Positions 5,120 through 7,985 of a DNA stretch of 7,985 bases are shown here, in pieces. Below the pieces are notes generated by a model, which did no database searches, had not been told where the DNA came from, and saw nothing but the letters and a program-made list of their open reading frames with translations. Source of the DNA: JASJHI01 sp965371355 (GTDB lineage: Bacteria > Actinomycetota > Acidimicrobiia > Acidimicrobiales > Ilumatobacteraceae). The translations under genes and the position numbers were made by a program. Where the stretch lies: positions 1 through 7,985 of the forward strand of contig CBDUYD010000134.1 of NCBI GenBank assembly GCA_965371355.1, read 5' to 3'. The first letter of the stretch is position 1. Every line of letters begins with the position of its first letter.

Positions 5120-6585
5120 TGACCTCGACCGACACCGATCTACTCGTCGTCGGAGGCGGGCCCGTCGGCGTGGCGATGGGCCTGTTCGCCGTGCACCACG
5201 GGCTCACCGCAACCGTGGTCGAGCGGGTCCCCGAGGTGTACAACAAGGCGCGGGCGATCGGGATGGACGACGAGATCGTCCGGACGTTCCAGACCGTCGG
5301 TCTCGCCGACGCGATCCTCGCGATCTCGACGCCGATCCACGGCGCCGAGTTCGTCGACCCCGACGGCCGACGCCTCACCGGCGTCGAACTCCCACCCGGC
5401 ACCGTGACGCCGCTCGGCCATCCGCCGATGAACATGTACTTCCAGCCCACCCTCGAAGCCTTGCTCCGCGAGCGCGCCCTCGATGCCGGAGTCGAACTGC
5501 TGCTCGGCAACGACGTCACCGGTTTCGGGCAGACGGATGTTGGTGTCGACGTCGCGATCCGGGCCTCGAGCGGGTCGGGCTCGGAGCGGACCATCTCGAC
5601 ACGGTGGATGGTCGGAGCCGACGGTGCGTCGAGCGGAGTCCGCAAGCAACTCGGCATCGGGTTCGTCGACCTCGGCTTCGATCAGGAATGGCTCGTCGTC
5701 GACACCGAGCTCACCGCCGACGTCGAGCTGTCACGTCTCGCGCAGCAGATCTGCGACCCCGCCAGGCCGACCACGTTCGTTCCGGGGCACGACCGCAACC
5801 GGCGGTGGGAGTTCCAGGTGCAGCCCGACGACGATCGCGACGTGATCGCGACCCATGACCGGGTGTGGGAACTGCTGGCCCCCTGGATCAACCCGGGCAA
5901 CGCGGCGATCACCCGCACCGTCGTCTACCGATTCCACGCCACGGTCGCGGCGGGAATGCGCGCCGGTTCGGTGTTTCTCGCCGGCGATGCCGCGCATCAG
6001 ATGCCGCCGTTCCTCGGTCAAGGCCTCTGCTCGGGCTTCCGCGACGTCGCCAACCTGGTGTGGAAGCTCCGGGCGGTCGACGAGGGGTGGGCATCGGACC
6101 GGCTGCTCGACACCTACGACATCGAGCGACGGCCTCACGTGACCGGCCTCGCCGAGCACGCCTGTGACACGGGGAGGCTGATCGATCAGCTCTCCGGGCG
6201 GGTCGACAGCGATGTCCGGACCGACTCGGGTTACGGCGGTTCGCGGCCGTTTCCGCGCCTCACCACTGGCATCATCGAGGGCGATCATCCGATGGTCGGC
6301 CGCCAGTTGCCGCAGCCGACGATCGACGGCCTCCGCTTCGACGAACGGCTCGGGCCAGGATTCTCGGTCGTGTGCGACGACGGGGCGCACGTCGGTGCCG
6401 ACATCCGCACGCGCTGGGAATCGGTCGGGGGTCGCGTCGTGGTCGCGCCAGACGCACTGGCGGCGATTCCGTTCGCGCCACCCGGCGATGTGATCGTCGT
6501 GCGGCCCGACCGCGTCGTGGCAGCGGTCGTGCGGCCAGATGATCTGGCCTTGGTGACCGATCGCCTGATGGCCTGGTTCGCCTGA
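5119..6585 (+). CDS. MhpA-like FAD-dependent aromatic hydroxylase (class A flavoprotein monooxygenase)
   Basis: A 488-residue enzyme of the PheA/TfdB/MhpA group, which uses NAD(P)H and O2 to hydroxylate phenolic rings. The N-terminal Rossmann motif VVGGGPVGVAMG (GxGxxG at 12-17) leads to Glu35 for the ADP ribose. NKARAIGMDDE follows, characteristic of 3-(3-hydroxyphenyl)propionate hydroxylases. The DG motif is in VGADGASSGVRK (Asp168-Gly169), and the second FAD motif is AGDAAHQMPPFLGQG (Asp290). The LDTYDIERRPH block follows. E. coli MhpA is about 554 residues; here the C-terminal thioredoxin-like part (about 400-488) is shorter. GTG at 5119 is chosen because the domain starts 7 residues later and it overlaps the FAH stop; the open frame upstream of it is shadow. 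The natural substrate is unknown, and the symbol is withheld for that reason. Confidence 0.92.
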   Translation: MTSTDTDLLVVGGGPVGVAMGLFAVHHGLTATVVERVPEVYNKARAIGMDDEIVRTFQTVGLADAILAISTPIHGAEFVDPDGRRLTGVELPPGTVTPLGHPPMNMYFQPTLEALLRERALDAGVELLLGNDVTGFGQTDVGVDVAIRASSGSGSERTISTRWMVGADGASSGVRKQLGIGFVDLGFDQEWLVVDTELTADVELSRLAQQICDPARPTTFVPGHDRNRRWEFQVQPDDDRDVIATHDRVWELLAPWINPGNAAITRTVVYRFHATVAAGMRAGSVFLAGDAAHQMPPFLGQGLCSGFRDVANLVWKLRAVDEGWASDRLLDTYDIERRPHVTGLAEHACDTGRLIDQLSGRVDSDVRTDSGYGGSRPFPRLTTGIIEGDHPMVGRQLPQPTIDGLRFDERLGPGFSVVCDDGAHVGADIRTRWESVGGRVVVAPDALAAIPFAPPGDVIVVRPDRVVAAVVRPDDLALVTDRLMAWFA

Positions 6586-6596
6586 GGCCCTGGTTC

Positions 6597-6611
6597 CGGC
6601 CGACCCGGCCG
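6597..6611. terminator. Short hairpin between convergent genes, possible shared terminator
   Basis: CGGCCG (6597-6602) and CGGCCG (6606-6611) are self-complementary 6-base arms around a 3-base centre. They lie in the 34-bp gap between the hydroxylase and the convergent membrane-anchored protein gene. The position suits a bidirectional terminator, but the stem is short and has no T-run on either side. Confidence 0.35.
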
Positions 6612-6619
6612 CGGCGCGG

Positions 6620-7381
6620 CTACTTCGTCGAGAAGTCGTCGCCGGTGCGGATCGTGGCCGACCGCACGCCGTCGACCTCGATCGTGATGCTGTCTCCGCG
6701 CGCCCCGGTGGCGCAGGCGTACTCGACCGTGCGGGCGCCGAACTTGTACGTGTGGCGGCTTCCGTCGCGGAACTCGCAGACGTACTCCTTCTCACCGCTC
6801 GGGAAGCCGATCACCCTGAACCCGGCGAGCAGACAGCTATTGCCGAACTTGCACGGCCCGGTTGTGCCCTCGATGACTACGACGCGTCCGTCGCCCTTGT
6901 CGTCGCCCCCATCGGTGCCCGAACCTCCCGTACCTCCCGTACCTCCCGAACCCCCGGAACCTCCCGTACCTCCCGAACCACCGCCAGACGGCGAGGTGGT
7001 GGCCGGAGTGGTCGGCTGCGTGATGGGTGGCGAGGTCGTCGGAGCCGACGTCGTGTCTGGAGAGGTGGCGTCGGGAGACGTGGTGTCGGGCGACGTGGCG
7101 TCGGGAGCCACGGTGGTGGCGTCGTCGGTGTCCGACGGATCGGTCGGATCGGTGGACTCCTGGCTCGTCGATGCACCGTTGTCGTCGCCGGCGTCGTCGC
7201 CGTCGCGGTCCCACAAGGCGCTCGCGATGAGCACGAGGATCAGCAGGACGGCCGCGATCGCCAGCAGGATCGGCATCGATCCTCCCCGCTGCCACCACGA
7301 GGCTCCACCCGCGCCGGCGGATGCAGCGGTCGGGTCTCCGAGGTCGCCGCTCGGCTCACCGGACGGTGGGGGCATCGCCAT
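6620..7381 (-). CDS. Membrane-anchored extracytoplasmic protein with low-complexity linker and four-Cys C-terminal domain
   Basis: A 253-residue protein I do not recognise as a named family. A Gly/Ala/Pro-rich cytoplasmic N-terminus (1-35) is followed by one membrane helix (about 36-57, MPILLAIAAVLLILVLIASALW). A long Asp/Thr/Ser/Pro linker (58-140) contains repeated TSPDT/TSPDA units, followed by a Gly-Gly-Thr/Ser stretch (about 140-162). A compact domain of about 80 residues ends the chain. That domain has Cys177, Cys183, Cys202 and Cys223, likely two disulfides outside the cell, and beta-rich text such as SRHTYKFGARTVEYAC. The linker could carry O-linked mannose, as on actinobacterial Thr/Pro-rich surface proteins. 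ATG at 7381 or 7375 could be the start. It lies 30 bp after the VOC gene, but a -10 in that gap suggests its own transcript. Confidence 0.78.
   Translation of the reverse strand: MAMPPPSGEPSGDLGDPTAASAGAGGASWWQRGGSMPILLAIAAVLLILVLIASALWDRDGDDAGDDNGASTSQESTDPTDPSDTDDATTVAPDATSPDTTSPDATSPDTTSAPTTSPPITQPTTPATTSPSGGGSGGTGGSGGSGGTGGTGGSGTDGGDDKGDGRVVVIEGTTGPCKFGNSCLLAGFRVIGFPSGEKEYVCEFRDGSRHTYKFGARTVEYACATGARGDSITIEVDGVRSATIRTGDDFSTK
6923..6976 (-). repeat. Six tandem 9-bp units encoding the Gly-Gly-Thr/Ser linker
   Basis: On the plus strand, the 9-base unit ACCTCCCGT or close variants runs from 6923 to 6976. Units one, two and five are identical; three and six differ at the last base and four at three positions. 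In the minus-strand gene each unit adds three residues of Gly-Gly-Thr/Ser. Length change by slippage would stay in frame. Confidence 0.85.
7050..7109 (-). repeat. Four tandem 15-bp units encoding the Thr-Ser-Pro-Asp linker
   Basis: Four 15-base units (7050-7064, 7065-7079, 7080-7094, 7095-7109) with a core like GTGGCGTCGGGAGAC differ by one to four bases each. They encode successive five-residue TSPDT/TSPDA blocks of the membrane-anchored protein's linker. The unit length is a multiple of three, so the linker can grow or shrink without a frameshift. Confidence 0.8.
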
Positions 7382-7388
7382 GACGACG

Positions 7389-7394
7389 ACAGTA
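7389..7394 (-). promoter_or_regulatory. -10 element for a possibly leaderless membrane-anchored protein gene
   Basis: On the minus strand, TACTGT (7389-7394) ends 7 bases before the ATG at 7381. This is the spacing expected if transcription starts at the start codon. No Shine-Dalgarno lies at a normal distance; the only GGGAG is more than 20 bases away. The arrangement mirrors that of aroQ. Confidence 0.4.
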
Positions 7395-7411
7395 GTTGTG
7401 GCGTCTCCCGA

Positions 7412-7936
7412 TCAGGTGGCAATCGGAATGTAGGCGGTGACCGCCTCGAACGACTCGCCGGCGCGGTGCCGCGCGCTGAGATCGTCGAAGTCGGCGTCGA
7501 CCCCGATCGGGTTGGCGGCGAACACGGTGCCGCGCATGAACTCGTCCGCCTCGTCGAGCGAGCAGATGTCGACTTGGAACTCGACCCGGTTGCCGTCGGG
7601 GTCGCGGTAGTAGGCCGAGAGGGTCATGCCGTGGTTGACCGTCCATTCCGGTGCGATGCCGTCGGACTTCAGGCGTTCGTACAGGTCGAAAAGGGCGTTG
7701 AGGTCGGCCATCGTGAACGCGAAGTGGTCGACCCCGTAAGCCCTTGCATCAGGCTCGGTCAGACCGGGCATGCCGACGATCGCCATGCGGTGATGCTCGT
7801 CGTCGTACGACAGGAACGTGAGGAACTCGTTGCCGTGGCGCACGTCGGCCTCGAGGACGCCGAGCCACCAGGCCAACATCTCTTCGTAGCGGGTGGTCCT
7901 CAGGACGATGTGGGCGAACTTGATCGGAGATGCCAT
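7412..7936 (-). CDS. VOC-family (glyoxalase / type I extradiol dioxygenase-like) protein
   Basis: A 174-residue protein with the paired beta-alpha-beta-beta-beta modules of the vicinal-oxygen-chelate fold. Module one begins at FAHIVLRTTRYEEMLAWWLG (7-26) and module two at YGVDHFAFTM (67-76). His9, His71 and Glu119 (in YYRDPDGNRVEFQVD) sit where type I extradiol dioxygenases hold Fe(II). His102 (VNHGMTLSAYY) and Tyr109 or Tyr110 match the second-sphere acid-base residues of those enzymes. A C-terminal tail with ANPIGVDADFDDLSARHRAGE follows the domain, as in a set of actinobacterial and proteobacterial VOC proteins often annotated as biphenyl-2,3-diol dioxygenase-like. The ATG has AGAGGA (7942-7947) 5 bases ahead. 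It is convergent with the FAH-hydroxylase pair, so any pathway link is suggestive only. Ring-cleaving activity is plausible but unproven. Confidence 0.88.
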   Translation of the reverse strand: MASPIKFAHIVLRTTRYEEMLAWWLGVLEADVRHGNEFLTFLSYDDEHHRMAIVGMPGLTEPDARAYGVDHFAFTMADLNALFDLYERLKSDGIAPEWTVNHGMTLSAYYRDPDGNRVEFQVDICSLDEADEFMRGTVFAANPIGVDADFDDLSARHRAGESFEAVTAYIPIAT

Positions 7937-7952
7937 CGGATTCCTCTGGTGC

Positions 7953-7985
7953 TCAGCCGTTGGTCCGGCGTTGGATGTCTCGGCA
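7953..7985 (-). CDS. Possible C-terminal end of a gene continuing beyond the window
   Basis: On the minus strand the frame entering from the window edge reads CRDIQRRTNG and then TGA (7953-7955), 16 bases before the VOC start. The hydrophilic, Arg-rich ending is ordinary for a protein C-terminus, and the spacing would suit an operon with the VOC gene. Ten residues are too few to identify anything, and a chance open frame is possible. Confidence 0.35.
   Translation of the reverse strand, partial: CRDIQRRTNG

Noticed and set aside
6694..6702. Arg-Gly-Asp (RGD) tripeptide in the membrane-anchored protein
   Set aside because: RGD is expected by chance, and integrin-type binding has no meaning for a free-living actinobacterium without other evidence.
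6923..7109. Tandem repeats as a possible CRISPR array or iteron origin
   Set aside because: The units are contiguous without spacers, lie inside one open frame in multiples of three, and encode a sensible protein linker.

Overview
The window looks like chromosomal DNA from a high-GC actinobacterium. GC is very high and strongly biased at third codon positions. Starts are ATG or GTG, and several adjacent genes overlap by ATGA or TAGTG. Two genes appear to be leaderless. The protein mix would suit an Acidimicrobiia (Ilumatobacter-like) marine or soil lineage, but that placement is inferred, because no rRNA or taxonomic marker gene is present. Coding density is above 90%; the longest gap is about 227 bp (3548-3774). 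I see no tRNA, rRNA, CRISPR array or insertion sequence.

Left part (1-894, + strand): the 3' end of an SMP-30/gluconolactonase-like gene overlaps a DUF4440/NTF2-like gene by ATGA. Both end convergently against the next block.

Centre-left (922-2724, - strand): a three-gene unit, read leftwards. A small membrane protein (2236-2724) comes first, then an ECF sigma-70 factor (1599-2186), then a five-helix membrane protein (922-1602) overlapping the sigma gene by ATGA. The two membrane proteins are paralogues over about 95 aligned residues. The one next to the sigma factor has an added cytoplasmic N-terminus resembling a zinc-free anti-sigma domain. This paired-paralogue arrangement is the most unusual system in the window.

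Centre (2909-3547, - strand): a monocistronic gene for a protein of unknown function built from two tandem ferredoxin-like (DABB-type) repeats. It has a near-consensus promoter whose -10 lies in a perfect inverted repeat, and a strong terminator hairpin.

Centre-right (3775-6585, + strand): type II 3-dehydroquinate dehydratase (aroQ) with all catalytic residues, probably leaderless and closed by a hairpin around its stop codon. It is followed by a two-gene operon with a 1-base overlap, encoding a fumarylacetoacetate-hydrolase-family enzyme and an MhpA-like FAD aromatic hydroxylase. These two suggest catabolism of a phenolic or related compound.

Right end (6620-7985, - strand): a secreted-facing membrane-anchored protein with repeat-built Thr/Ser/Pro/Asp and Gly-rich linkers and a four-cysteine C-terminal domain. 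Next comes a VOC-family protein that keeps the His-His-Glu triad of type I extradiol dioxygenases, and possibly the last codons of another gene at the window edge.
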